Shown: positions 44,060 to 55,133 of the stretch, piece by piece
Numbering within the stretch: the stretch's first letter is position 1
How the letters are laid out: each line of letters opens with the position of its first letter
NCBI GenBank assembly: GCA_940337035.1
Contig: CALNHX010001920.1
Coordinates: forward strand, 124,001 to 188,000
Direction of reading: 5' to 3'
Source of the DNA: Agriotes lineatus
Lineage: Eukaryota > Arthropoda > Insecta > Coleoptera > Elateridae
DNA length: 64,000 nucleotides
Program-made: the position numbers and the translations under genes
Notes under the pieces: generated by a model
Database searches by the model: none
What the model was told of the DNA's origin: nothing
The model's input: the letters and a program-made list of their open reading frames with translations, nothing else

Positions 44060-47000
44060 CTTCATCCTTCCTCTTTGTATCCATTGGGTGTCGAGGTTTC
44101 TTGTCTATAACTTGCAAAATTTCCTCCATTCTTTCCTATCTTCTGTGAGTTCTTTTGCCTGGTTCCATGTTTTGCCCTTCCTTTTTATTATTTTTCCAAT
44201 CGTCTGGTTCCATATTTCTTTTGGCTTTCCTCTCTTCCTGTTTCGCTCTGCCCTTGCTTCCCACACTTTTCAATTTGTTTTGTTTTTCATTCGGCATATG
44301 TGTCCAAACCATCTCAACTGCCCTTCTTCTATTTTCTTTTGTATTGGTTCTACTCTTAATCTGTCTCTAATTTCATCGTTTCTGATCCTATCCAGTCTTG
44401 TTACTCCTAACATTCTCCTAAGGTATATCATCTCCGAGGCTTGTATTTTTGAATTGTTTCTCTTGTTTATTACCCACGATTCGCTTCCGTATATTAGTAT
44501 TGGGGTATAGATTATGTACACCGTTAATTTTGTTTTCGTAGAGATCTCTTTTTTGTTTATAAAATATCTTTGTAGAGCCGTGAACATGTTCGATTCCGAT
44601 TTTATTCTACTGTCAATGTCCACTTCTACCTTTCCTTTACTGTCTGTTATCGTACCAAGTATTTAACTGTTTCTACCTGTTCTAGTTTTTCACCGTTCAC
44701 ACTTAAATTCACTGCTTTCTTTTCGTCACTTATCAGGATCACTTTGGTTTTCTCCCTGTTTATTCTTAGTCCCCTCTTTTCTAATGCTGTGTTCCATTGG
44801 TTCATATTTTCGTTCATATCTCTTTCTGATTTTGCAAACACTGCGATATCGACTGTGAAGGCTCATTCCGTTATTTCCACTCTCTTCATACTTCAGTTTC
44901 CTATCATTATTCCCTTTGCCTCTTCTCTTGTTTTTTTGATTACGTCATCTATGACTACTAGGAACAATATAGGGCTCATTATCTCTCCTTGTCATACTCC
45001 CTGTGTTGTGACGAATTCCTCTGAGTTTTCATTGTGTGTTGTAACAAAATTTCTCATTTTATTCTACAAAGAGTTTAACCCTCTTTTCTGTAGGTTCTTC
45101 CATATGTTCTCTCTATGACCGCTGTCGAAGGCCTTCTTCTTCTTCTTATAGTCCTTCTCCTATCGGAGGTTGACTATCATCATTGATATACGTATTTTGT
45201 TGACGGCGGCTCGGAATAATTCGGTGCTGCTGCAATTAAACGAATCTCGTAGATTTTTCAGCCATGATATCTTCCGCCTGTCAACATTCCTTTTTCCTTT
45301 TATTTTTCCTTGAATTATGAGTTGGAGTAGTGCATATTTGGAATTTCTCATTATATGACCCAAATACTCAATTTTTCTCTTTTTATCGTGTATATAACCT
45401 CACAGTCTTTATTCATCCTCTCAAGAACCTCTATATTACTGATTCTATCGGCCCAAGCTATACGCCACATTCTGCGATAGCACCACATTTCAAATCCTTG
45501 TGTTTTATCCAAATGTGTTTTCTTAATTGTCCAGGTTTCTACACCATAGAGTAAGATGGAAAACACGTAGCATCGAAGCATCCGCATCCGAAGTTCAATG
45601 TTGATGTTCCGACTACAAATTACTTTCTTCAATTCTACAAACGAGGATCTGGCCGTTTCTATTCGGGCTCTTATTTCCGTTGTTTGATCTCCTGTTTGTT
45701 CTAACCAAGTTCCAAGGTATTTGTAGGTCTGTACTCTTTCTGGAATGGCGTTTGCGATTCCTAAATTTACTTGATTCTGTGGGGACTTTGTAATTACTAT
45801 CCATTTGGTCTTATTGAGATTTATTGTCAATCCGTAATCATTGCAGCTGTCATTCAATTTTTGGCTTTCTCCAGATCAATAAAATAGATGTATGCTTCTT
45901 TATTATATGTTAGTGTGTTTTCCACTATCTGTTTTATTGTGAATATGTGTTCCTGTGTGTTGTTCCGTGCTCTGAATCCACTTTGGGAGTCTATTAGCTG
46001 TTTTTCCACTATTTCCCTTGTTCTTGTGTTTAAAATCCTTTCATATATCTTTCTCGGCATACTCAGTAGTGAAATGCCCCTGTAATTTTGGCATTCTTTG
46101 TTGTTTCTCTTTTTGAAGATCGGAACTATCAGTGCTACTTCCCAGTCCTTGGGTATTACTTTTCCTGCCCATGCCATTCTACATATTTTCGCTACTTTTA
46201 GTCTGTGTATAGCCTCTTCGAACTCTTTTGTTATTGTTTCGTCTTCTTCTTCTTTTTGTTTTGGTTCCCTCTTATCATTTCCATTGTTTACCTTCGCATT
46301 GTCAAGTCCTATTGCCAGTAGTTCTTCATAATATTCTTGCCACCTGTTGATTATTGCTCGTTTTTCTGTAATTACTTCTCCATTCTTGTCTTGTCTTGAG
46401 TTTTTGATTACTCCTGCTGTCCTCCTCTAATTTGGCTCCGAACTACACCTATGTTTCTGTCTTTCCCTTCTGTATCTTCTCTTTCGCTATTTTCCTTTGA
46501 TTCTTGTACTCTTCATACCTTTGGTTTGTCTTTTCCTGTATATATATTCTCCATAGCTCCTTTTTGCTCACTTAATTTTTCACCTTTTGGTTCCACTATC
46601 TCGTATGTTTTTTGTATTGTTTCTTGATAATTGTGGTTCCGCAAGCATTCTTTGCTGCTGTTTTTATAATTCTTTTAAACCTTTCCCACTCTGTTTCAAT
46701 TTCATTTGTTTCCTCTTTCCTTTGTCTTATACATTCGTCTCTTGCATCTTTCTGGTACTTTTTTTTATTTCTTCTTCCTTCAGCTTGTATGTTTGTATTT
46801 TTTCTTTTCTAACCGTGTTCTTTTTATTTTTCGTACTTTCTCGTCGTCTCCCTGAATATCTGTTTTTACCATGTAGTGGTCACGCCCTATGTCCGGTCCT
46901 CTTCTATCTTTTGTATCTTTTATTTTTTTGAAGTTTTCTTGTTCTGTTATTACATAGTCTATTAGTGATTTTTCTCCTCTCGTTTCCATTACTCTCGTAT

Positions 47001-48420
47001 ATTTATGCATATCCTTGTGCTTAAACTTTGTGTTCGTGATTACCATGTTATTTAGAAGGCAGAAGTCTATCAGTTTTATTCTATTATTGTTTATATCTTT
47101 TTCTCCGAATTTGCCCATTACTTGTTCTTGTCTCCAAGTATCATTATTTGCCCATTTATCTCTTCCGTTACTGCTTGCATTATTTCCCAGAATTTGTCTT
47201 TGTTCTCCTTATTTGCGATTTCGTTTGGTCCATACACTGCCATCAGCGTAGTTTTTTCTTGTCCTTTCTTTTCCATTTCTATGGCCATAATTCTTTCTGG
47301 TATATATTTCATTTCTTTTATTTTTTCATTTCATTTGTTACTAGTATTCCAACTCCAGCTTGTGCATTCTTTGTTTCTTCTACCCCACTGTAGTTTAGCA
47401 GAAATTCCTTTTCTAGCATCTCACTTCCTTGTCCTTTCTTTTTGTCTCTGTTATCGCTAGTATTTGTACCTTTGCTTTCTCCATTTCCTCTACTATTTCT
47501 ACCTCTTTGCCGCTCAATCCTCGCACATTCCATGTATCTATCTTGCTTTTTTGGATTTACTTAGTTTTTTCTCAATTTTTTTCTTTCTCTGCTATTTCTA
47601 TTGCTATTGTCCGTTTTTTGCACGGTTTCGTTGCCGTAATTTTTTCTTTTCGATTCTTTTTTACTTTTTTTAAAACTTGGCTTCCCAACTGATACCTCAG
47701 TATCAGTTTCTTTTAAACTGCCCCCATTTTCGTCCGTCCATATATATTTTATACCTTCTATCTCTAGCTTTTGGAAACCTACTCGTGTCCTCTTTTCTTT
47801 TTCCTTCTCCGCCCTTGCTGCTTTCTTAATTGCGGCCTGTATTTGTTGTTCCTCTAGTGTAAGGTCACTGTTTAGATAGATCTGGTCCTGTAATAGTTTT
47901 TTTCTGTCTTAGTACCTTTAGTTTGTCATCAAAACTCTTAAACTTTATTATAATCGGTTAGGACTCATGTTTTCCCACTTTATATACGTCTTCAATGTCC
48001 GTATTCACTCCCATGTCTTCCTGTATGAATTTGTTTATTTCTTGCTTCATATTATTCTCAAACTTGTTTCTCTTCATTACCAGGTTATTTCTTTTGTTAT
48101 TTCGTTCTTGGTTCTCCATTCTTGTCTTCAGTATTCTTATCTTGTCCTTTAGTTTTCCGTTCTCTCTTTCTCATTCTACTTCCTTCTTTATAAATGCCTG
48201 TAGGTTCTCGTAGGTTTTCTCCATAGTTTTTCAATTGAACGGGTATCGCATTTACATTTCCTTTTGTACTTTCTGTATCACTTTTAATTTCTTTTAGCTG
48301 CGAGCTTACGCTTTTCATAAACACTTCGATTTTTTCCATCTCTGCGTGTAGCTCGTTTTCTTTTTTGGGCGGCGTCCTAGCTATTAGTTTACTTCTTTTA
48401 AAGCTTTCTTCTCTGTCTAT
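44060..48420 (-). mobile_element. Second two-ORF LINE (RTE-like), broken and interrupted
   Basis: On the minus strand: ORF1 remnant (about 47570-48420), endonuclease (46780-47570), linker and RT (46330-44870, split by another LINE at 45138-45862) and C-terminal domain (44841-44270). Recognisable pieces are LMAVYGPNEIANKENKDKFW and GRDHYMVKTDI (endonuclease), VALIVPIFKKRNNKECQNYR, IYFIDLEKA, QGEIMSPILF (RT), INREKTKVILIS and SQLRWFGHICRM-like LRWFGHICRMKN (C-terminus). At least eight frame breaks. The organisation matches the element at 2578-6841. The 5' end is cut by a SINE near 48425. Confidence 0.75.
45138..45862 (-). mobile_element. Truncated LINE nested in RT of the host LINE
   Basis: The minus-strand frame reads YGLTINLNKTKWIVITKSPQ, VQTYKYLGTWLEQTGD, YGVETWTIKKTHLDKTQGFE, then after a frameshift at about 45351 GHIMRNSKYALLQLIIQGKI and RRKISWLKNLRDSF, the same C-terminal motifs as the nested element at 15859-17834. 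The tail is (AAG)n. Near-matching flanks GGCCTTCT (45130-45137) and GGCTTTCT (45863-45870) are the likely target duplication. It interrupts the host between FIDLEKA and FDSGHRE. Confidence 0.8.
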
Positions 48421-48424
48421 TGTA

Positions 48425-48600
48425 CCTGCACAGAAGTCGCCTGGCGCAGTTGGGTAAGTGCCAGACTTGCATTAAGCAAGTCCTCTGTTCGAATCCCGCG
48501 GAGTTGGAACAAAAGGCGTGCTCCAGCTCTGTATCCCGAATCCGGGGCAAGTTCCGTATTGTACCGCCAGATGCCAGCACATAAAGCAGATAATACATCT
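48425..48600 (+). mobile_element. tRNA-derived SINE at the 5' end of the LINE
   Basis: Has an A-box-like CTGGCGCAGTTGGGTAAG (48443-48460), a near-perfect hairpin ACTTGC-ATTAA-GCAAGT in the anticodon position and a B box GTTCGAATCCC at about 48489-48499. Position 33 of the loop is not T, so it is not a functional tRNA. The body (CCAGCTCTGTATCCCGAATC...) is unrelated to the SINE at 31.6 kb, so two SINE families are present. Confidence 0.6.
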
Positions 48601-48691
48601 ACATAATTATACCAGAACGTGTATGGGCCCCTCTAGATATTTTTGCGTTCTCAGATTCACCGTCCTCGCAATCACAAGGACGCCACTGGGT

Positions 48692-48983
48692 TCACGATTT
48701 GCCATATATCTAGTACTTCTATATTGCTAGTAGGGTCTGGGAACGGGCGAAAACATTACGGCGCCGATATATAGTACGTCTATGTCTCTCTGAGAACTGC
48801 GCGTCTCGTGCGCATGCCTGAGAATTCGAACTGCACAGCTTCGTTCACGTGTTCACGGACGACGCTTGCGCGCATTGCACCAAGTTCGTAGAAACAGATG
48901 GTTGTCTGTCTCACTTACGATGTGACCCCTCCACTTACAGGCGCTAGCAATATAGAAGTATTATAGATATATGCGATTTGCCC
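48692..48983. mobile_element. MITE-like inverted-repeat element, GC-rich core
   Basis: The left arm (48692-48730) contains CATATATCTAGTACTTCTAT and ATTGCTAG; the right arm (48945-48983) contains CTAGCAATATAGAAG and TATAGATATATG with GATTTGCC, an imperfect inverted copy of about 35 bases. The core is GC-rich, with GGGTC on the left and GACCC on the right extending the pairing. No ORF. A fragment of the arm (AGAAGTATTATAGATATA) also occurs at 52683-52700. Confidence 0.6.
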
Positions 48984-49528
48984 TGCACTCACTTGTTTAC
49001 GCGTTCGCGTTTGCTTTAGCGTACTATAAATGCGCCAATCACCGCATGCGGTGCGGATTCTCGCAGCGAGAGTCTCGCTCGAATGTTATCGCGCGACCTG
49101 CGGGATCGGCAGTTTTAAAGACGTTAATTCCGTTATAAAATTGTCTCTTATATGAGAGCTATGTCGAGAACGATATAACCTATCAGGATGAGTTCTGCAC
49201 TAGTTTATTGGAATATTAATACACAGAACTGATAAGCTATGGGGCGAGATTGGTCGTTTGTTTTTGTATGTGTTTTTCGATTTGTATTCATGATAACATT
49301 AATAGCCGTTAAGCGGCCGCGTAACTAGTTAACTACGGAGCACGGTGGTGTAATTGTACAGAGTTGGGCTGTTGAGTTTAAGGTCATGAGTTTGAAACTG
49401 GGCACTGAATGTTTTTTAATTGAAAGATTTTAATACAAATTTCTATGCATTGATCACCTTATAGGCGTTTTCTGTCCCCACACTGAAAACACCGTTTTAA
49501 CAGATTACGAAGTCTAAATGCATGTGTT
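48984..49528. other. Interval with a weak tRNA-like sequence
   Basis: No protein gene seen. At about 49335-49410 a tRNA-like order of boxes occurs (GGTGGTGTAATTGTACAG, then AAGGTCATGAGTTTGAAACT), but the B box is degenerate and no cloverleaf closes, so at most it is an old SINE head. Confidence 0.3.
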
Positions 49529-50103
49529 TTACAAGGAGCAGGCGTCCCAAGGAGTGGATGGCAAAAACCACTGCATCCCAACACTACCAGAGTAGCGATA
49601 AGGCGCTTGCACCTTCTCATCTTGATTTCGCGCAATATCTTTATATCTATTCATATATTTTTTGACTCTACCATTGAAGTTCCCTGCAATTATCAAATCC
49701 CCATCTGTTTTCGCTATTGTTTCTTGTAGACCATCATAAAATTTACATTTAATTTCTTCATTTTCATTCTCGCTCGGTGTATACACAACTATCACTCGAA
49801 ATAACTCTTTGAGTATTTCAGTTTCAACCCTCAAAAACCTCTGTGGTGCAAATTTCGATTTCTTTGTATTATCCTTCAGTTTTTTTTTCTTATCCTACAT
49901 GTAACTCGTTCTATTGCCCTTCCAATGCTCTAACTCACCTAAACTAAATATACTTAGTTGCTATGCGGATTTAACAGGGATACATGTGATATTTTATCTG
50001 CCAATATTAACGTTGGATTCAAGGGGGCAGAGATGCGGTTGTCCTAGATTCTCGGAAAATCTCTTCTCGAATTATTTTGTGGCCTTCGGGTTTGTTTAGC
50101 CAT
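49529..50103 (-). mobile_element. LINE endonuclease-domain fragment (right copy of duplicated block)
   Basis: Minus-strand frame 49834-49529 reads LKELFRVIVVYTPSENENEE, KFYDGLQETIAKTDGD and LIIAGNFNGRVKKYMN, part of an APE-type endonuclease with its catalytic Asn-Gly/Asn pair region. Homologous to 2310-2577. The right copy carries an extra piece of about 130 bases at 49900-50037. Its distal end (TCGAATTATTTTGTGGCCTT) continues directly into the segment that on the left lies beyond the LINE. Confidence 0.7.
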
Positions 50104-50339
50104 CTGAAAGGGATATTACGCTGAACTAGCTCTGATAATTTACATACTCACCTGTTTGGTAAGCAAAGTGTACGTTAATTAGATTTCGCAGCTCAATGGT
50201 TATCTAGCAGATTGAGTTTTTTAGGTTTTAGAGGTCAATGCCGTTATTGATTTTTGGTTTAGGTACTTGGTAAGGTTGGCAGCTGGTACTAGGCGGTTTC
50301 CATTTAACCTCAGGAGCTACACTAATTGACAGTCGACCA
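50104..50339 (+). repeat. Duplicated block, upstream segment (right copy, uninterrupted site)
   Basis: Matches 6842-7060 (GAAAGGGATATTACG to CTACACTAATTGACAGTC). Because it is joined here to the endonuclease fragment without a LINE between, it acts as the empty site for the insertion at 2578-6841. Homology ends at about 50339 and picks up again at about 54460. Confidence 0.75.
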
Positions 50340-50485
50340 GGCAGTGTTCACTCTGATCAGCGCTACCGTTCGTAAAATTGCCGAATACCCACAACAGATG
50401 CCGAAAATACCCGATTTTACCCGCAAGTGCAAAACAGTAGAAAGCCCGCGAATTCAAATAATTTTATTTTTCGTACACTAGCATT

Positions 50486-50605
50486 GAAAGAGCTACTTTG
50501 CCGTACAATTTATTAATCAGAAAGTTGCACTTTGCGGTATTCGTACGGCAAAGTAGTATTTTGCGGTATTCGTACGGCAAAGTAGCACTTTGCCGTACGT
50601 TTCCT
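50486..50605 (+). repeat. Tandem repeat of about 29 bp rich in CGTACGGCAAAGTA
   Basis: Two adjacent near-identical units TTTGCGGTATTCGTACGGCA-AAGTAG (50533 onward and 50562 onward), plus partial units on both sides, one inverted (CTACTTTGCCGTAC near 50492). Each contains the palindrome CGTACG. No function known. Confidence 0.7.
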
Positions 50606-50939
50606 TAGTTACAACAAATATAATATTACATTACATTAATATTACTCTACTTATTTGCTATATACGAGGATAAATTTAGTATTCCGTTTTGTATGCTAGT
50701 GTACGAAAAAATATTGTACGAAACTCGTATGAAAGTGGCTTTTCCATACTCGTCTCGAAATTCCGGACTCGGCCTAACGGCCTCTTCCGGAAACATCTCA
50801 CTCGTACTGAAAAGCTCCACTTTCTATACTTGTTACGTAAATTACTATTTTAATGTTGATTATTTTAATACTCCATAACTTAATATAACTGAAGTTTTAA
50901 TTATTATTCTGTTTATTTATTAAAAATACAACATAAATC

Positions 50940-51180
50940 CTTTGAAGTAAAGACAACCTGGTGTGACATACGCGCACAACTTTCTTTTACAGTGATCTTA
51001 TAATTAGTCAAAACTTTAATTTTTAAGCATTCGTCAAAATTTTTCAAAAATTACAAATTCTACAAAAACCGTACAAAATAATATAAATTTTAGAAGTATT
51101 CAACTGGAAAATCACCTATCTCACATCAATACACATTAAAAAAAATAATAAAAATGTAAAAAGTTTATTTTAGAATAAAA
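50940..51180 (+). repeat. Dispersed repeat, copy 1
   Basis: Shares with 60850-61155 the runs CTGGTGTGA, CACACAACTT/CGCACAACTT, TTTACAGT, GTCAAAATTTTTCAAAAATT and CAAATTCTACAAAAAC.GTAC, then ATACACATTAAAAA. The copy at 60.9 kb has an extra piece of about 100 bases near 61000. No coding potential; the family is unknown. Confidence 0.7.
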
Positions 51181-51629
51181 GAAAGCTATTGATATTTATT
51201 TAATTTTGTTTTCTACGTTTGAATTATTGAAGAAATAAAGCAACGGGTAGCTCCAGATTCATAATACCCGAAATTACCCGTAATATTCAATACCTGCGTA
51301 ATTACTCGCAAATGACTGAAATACCCGCATTTCCGGTAATTACCCCCAGATTGGCAGCACTGACTCTGATAGCCCTCGCTAGTAGTATGTTTCGGAAACT
51401 CCAGGTGGCAGTAAGTATGCGCGCCGAAAAAGGATAACCTATTCTTTTGTTACGCACGTGATATTAGTTTAACTATTGCGCATGTTGATTTTCCTGGTCT
51501 TGCTCACTTGAAGCGTAATTCTGCCGATTCTGCGGTAATTCCCCGATTCTGCAAAGTCATCACATGATATTTGTCTTTGTTCGGCTCTATCTTTGAGTTT
51601 ATTTGTTCCTGGATAAAATTAGGAAGAGA

Positions 51630-52700
51630 TGAGTGGCTCAAAGAAAAAACCGTGTTGTGTGCCAGGCTGCGATAATGTTGAAGCTCCGTGGCATTCGATT
51701 CCGACCGAGATACGAGACAGCAGCAAAGCGGAAATTGCCATTATCTGACCTACACAGTAAGAGATCATATTAGATAAACAAATATAACCTACATTACTAA
51801 TTTTTAAATTTAGCTGCAGGTGAGATCACATCGGTGGGATGTGCTGCAAAGTTGACGAGAACAATGTCGACATTATCTGGTGCACCTCTGGAGATCACTG
51901 AAGAACCAACATCAGGTACACTTTTGCTTGGCCATTTTGGTCATTAAAATCAAATAGGTACTTGTTGCCAGCAGGTATTAAATTTGAGGTCAAAGTTTTT
52001 TACTAGGGTCATCGTATGACCTACTTAGCACAGTTCTAGAATTTACTACTTTGTGTTTTAAGAAAAAGCTTAAAATCCACTTTAAAAAGGGTAGATTTCA
52101 AAGTTTACTTTTTTGAGGTGTTTTCTCTTTCCCATTTTTACAAAATAGCTCTTAGTGTAACTGTATCTATCTCACTTTGAAGCATTACGGATTACGAGGA
52201 AAAACAAGACAGACATATTTGCCAATAGTAAACAGGGAAAATATTAACTGCAGCTAAGAGGGCTGTAATGTCCCAACAGGGCCGATTTACAGTCAAATCT
52301 TAAAATTTGTATTTTGTTTCATGAAGGAGTAGGTAGTTTTAATTTTCAAAAATTATTCTTTGAGCATTTCTACAAACTTTAGCATTTTGCTGGAATAAGC
52401 TACACTTACAACAAAAACATAGGTTGTTTTTATGTTTTTAATGGTCGTCAATATTGTTTTAGGTTCACTAGTAGCCAAGAGAAGACTACCAGAAATTGTC
52501 AAAACACTACCAGTTAGTCGGACTTCATTAACACCTAATGAGAGGATGCTACGCAAAGAGGTGCTGAAGCTGAAAAAGGCAGCTGCTAAAATGAAGTCCA
52601 AGAAATTATTAATGAGGAAGCAAATGCAGTTACTTCGTAAGAGCAAAACTACCCTTTTTTGTCGCAACAACGTACACAGAAGCATAGAAGTATTATAGAT
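51630..52700 (+). pseudogene. THAP/P-type gene relic (second)
   Basis: ATG at 51630 opens MSGSKKKPCCVPGCDNVEAP and WHSIPTEI, the start of a THAP domain with its first two zinc Cys (CCVPGC) and the usual His-x-x-Pro step. A stop comes at 51747 and the C..H half is missing. A possible middle exon lies between an AG near 51815 and a GT near 51914. A further exon after TTTTAG at 52462 reads LVAKRRLPEIVKTLPVSRTS and LTPNERMLRKEVLKLKKAAA, a coiled coil like that of P/THAP transposases. No catalytic domain follows. It could be an old THAP host gene copy or another P-type element end. Confidence 0.6.
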
Positions 52701-54056
52701 ATAATTTTATTTAGATAATATAAATAGGATTAATAGCATATTACATAGCAAAGATTTACAAGAAGCAAAGGAAAACCAAGATCCTCTTAAAACTTTTGTC
52801 CTTGTTAAATATTTTAAACGGCGTAAACGTAGAGAGACCTGATAGATTTAGCATTTGTATATAATTTTAGTTAGATCTAAGTAATCCTTTTAAGCAAAGC
52901 TAGTTTCAGATTTACCACGCTCTGTTTTGGTAAAATAACTAATTCCATGGCTTTCTTCTTCAAGCTGATGTAAAAAAATTGAAAAATAAATTTTTTTTGT
53001 AAATATTTTCAAAGATAATTAATCTTATAAATTGTAGACAACAAGTTATAATAGAATTCTTACACTGAAAAGAATACCACGATGCTTTTGCATTTTGACA
53101 AGTGTAAAATTTTATGTATTGATGTTTCTCTATAATTTATTAAGTGAATTCTTCAATCAAAGATCGTTCGTGCAAAACTCTTGTCTAGCCAGATTTAATT
53201 TTTTTTTCGCTATGATTGCTAGAAAGCAGTTAAACTCGGTTAAACTCTTAAGAAAAAACCCTCACGTTAAGCACTTGTCTTTTCGTCAATTTCTTCTTGT
53301 TATTTAAATAACCAATTGTTTATAAAATTATAATCTTTCCAACAAGAGTTGAGCACTCGTGATTCTACTGTTGAAAAATTCATATTAATATTATATATCA
53401 CATTGACGTATTTCTAAGTTTGATCATTGAATGAAAAATCCTGAAACATACGTATTATTGAGAAAAAGTAACTTACTGGAGTTTGTTGTAGTAGATATCA
53501 AATTGTCGATTTAAAAATTCAGTGAGTTACTACATTAAAGTAAAATGCTATAACATTTACTGTACAATCTTGCATTAAAATATTTATTGTGATTCTATCA
53601 AAAAAGTTCGTATAAGATTTAAATGAGTTACTTATAGTACTTACTTCATTGTATTTAAATGCAAGGCAAACGTCTAGACAATATTAATTATTAAGTGTAT
53701 GACAATTGCAACTTTAAAATGTTTAGGTAGACTAGATATTAATAAAAGTACTAACCAGCACCAGTTAATTTTATTTATTAAATAAGATCAACAAGGTTGT
53801 TAACGCTAAACATTCTTGAAAAAACTGGATTGTAAGTATGTTTGCCCTGCAGTTTCCCAGAGACGTTTGTTTTCAATATAAAATGCTGATGAAATTGCTA
53901 TGAAAGTTCACTTATAATTTGAATTTAAATTTGTTTGCAAGTTCTGCGAAATCAGCTTAGTATCCTTGCAGTTGCTTAATTTTGTCAATAAAAATGCAAA
54001 TAAATCAAAATTCAAATGAAAATATTCATATAAGCAGTTTCACTAGTATAAGGAAA
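52701..54056. other. AT-rich interval without a gene
   Basis: No coding sequence recognised apart from a short decayed continuation of the preceding relic (about 52740-52850). AATTTGAATTTAAATT.G...CAAGTTCTGCG occurs at about 53917 and again at about 54297, on either side of the MITE. Confidence 0.35.
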
Positions 54057-54289
54057 TACAGTTGCGGCCAAGAAAAACTGGACACTTTTTTTGACCTAAC
54101 TCTCAAAATGCAAAAACAATGGCTGCCATTAACAATTCTAATTAATATATGTCATCAAAAGTCATTATTCAGATCTAAACAATAACTTTTCATGATAATT
54201 ATTAATTAGAATTGTCAGTGTCCGCACTTGTTTTCGCATTTTGAAAATTAAGTCAAAAAAAGTGTTCCGGTTTTTTGGCCGCGACTGTA
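54057..54289. mobile_element. Tc1/mariner-type MITE
   Basis: Left end TACAGTTGCGGCCAAGAAAA and right end TTTTTTGGCCGCGACTGTA are inverted, and the arms pair for about 50 bases (ACTTTTTTTGACCTAA against TTAAGTCAAAAAAAGT, AAAATGC against GCATTTT). The inner part AATTCTAATTAAT against ATTAATTAGAATT extends the hairpin. TA at both ends is the expected target. The length of 233 bases leaves no room for a transposase. Confidence 0.8.
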
Positions 54290-54459
54290 TCACACAAATT
54301 TGAATTTAAATTGCCCGCCAAGTTCTGCGTAGTGTAGCGACAAAATTACATATAGATTTATAAAGTTTGGTATTTTGTTTTGTTTTAAATCTTGTGAGAG
54401 ACTACAGGTGTCGCGCAAGTTCCTGTCCCCTACTTCAGAGTAAGAGTAAGAAAGTGTCA

Positions 54460-55133
54460 GTGCAGTCCACTCCCGCTAATGCAATGGCATATCCAGTTCA
54501 ATCTATGCGTGATATTTTGGCCAGTCTTGATTTTTCAGATGTTTTCTGTAAGGTTTTGGCATATTGCATAACCTACTTCTCGAAGTGGTGCATTTGGTTT
54601 CCGGCTTTCCGCGAGCGTTGGCACGGTGGCTTAATAACTTCCGTCTGACTGACCGGTTTTGTCTTGATTGTCAAGTGAACCGGGTCAAGCAACCAAAACA
54701 AATAATTTTGCAATCTTCATGGACAAGTGTCTTGCCCTTAAATTTTGAAGATGTGATGGTTGCTGTTTCCCCCTTTGGTTTTCCCAAATATTGTTGGTTA
54801 CTGGATAGATTTTGGAATAACGCCGTGTTGTTGGATATAAATGGGAACTGCATTTTTCGATAAGCCAGAACCTCTGGAGATTGGAACATTCAGCCGATTT
54901 TGAGGTCTATTTCTAACCAGAATTTCTTATTGATAGCAAAATAACTATGAAAAATAAAGCTGTTAAAATGTACAATAAAATAACAATTTAACTGTTCAAT
55001 CAATATTCAATGCTGCCATATTATTAATTTTATCGCAGGTTAATTGCAACCTACTGTTGTTCCAGGTTGGAGGATATATAATTCCATTGGCTCATCTATC
55101 ATTAACAGGAGCTCTGGCGTTTAAACAACTATA
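54460..55133 (+). other. Conserved 5' region of zinc-finger gene B
   Basis: Matches 7061-7127 and 7757-8267 of the left locus. The frame 54564-54863 (HNLLLEVVHLVSGFPRALAR, FRLTDRFCLDCQVNRVKQPK, LPLNFEDVMVAVSPFGFPKY) is open here but disrupted on the left. It may be an upstream exon of the gene or a chance frame. Confidence 0.5.

Larger units (their letters stand above)
50340..54459. other. 4.1-kb segment present only in the right copy of the block
   Basis: The left locus joins the sequences matching 50339 and 54460 directly. The inserted segment contains short tandem repeats (50520-50600), a repeat shared with 60.9 kb (50940-51180), THAP-type exons (51630-52700) and a Tc1-like MITE (54057-54289). 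It may be several insertions rather than one. I found no single pair of terminal repeats. Confidence 0.55.

Noticed and set aside
44088..48213. Many plus-strand open frames rich in Phe, Leu, Ser and Cys
   Set aside because: They are antisense to an A-rich minus-strand LINE; the hydrophobic look is a by-product of Lys/Glu codons on the other strand.
49335..49410. tRNA gene
   Set aside because: The B box is degenerate and no acceptor or anticodon stem closes.
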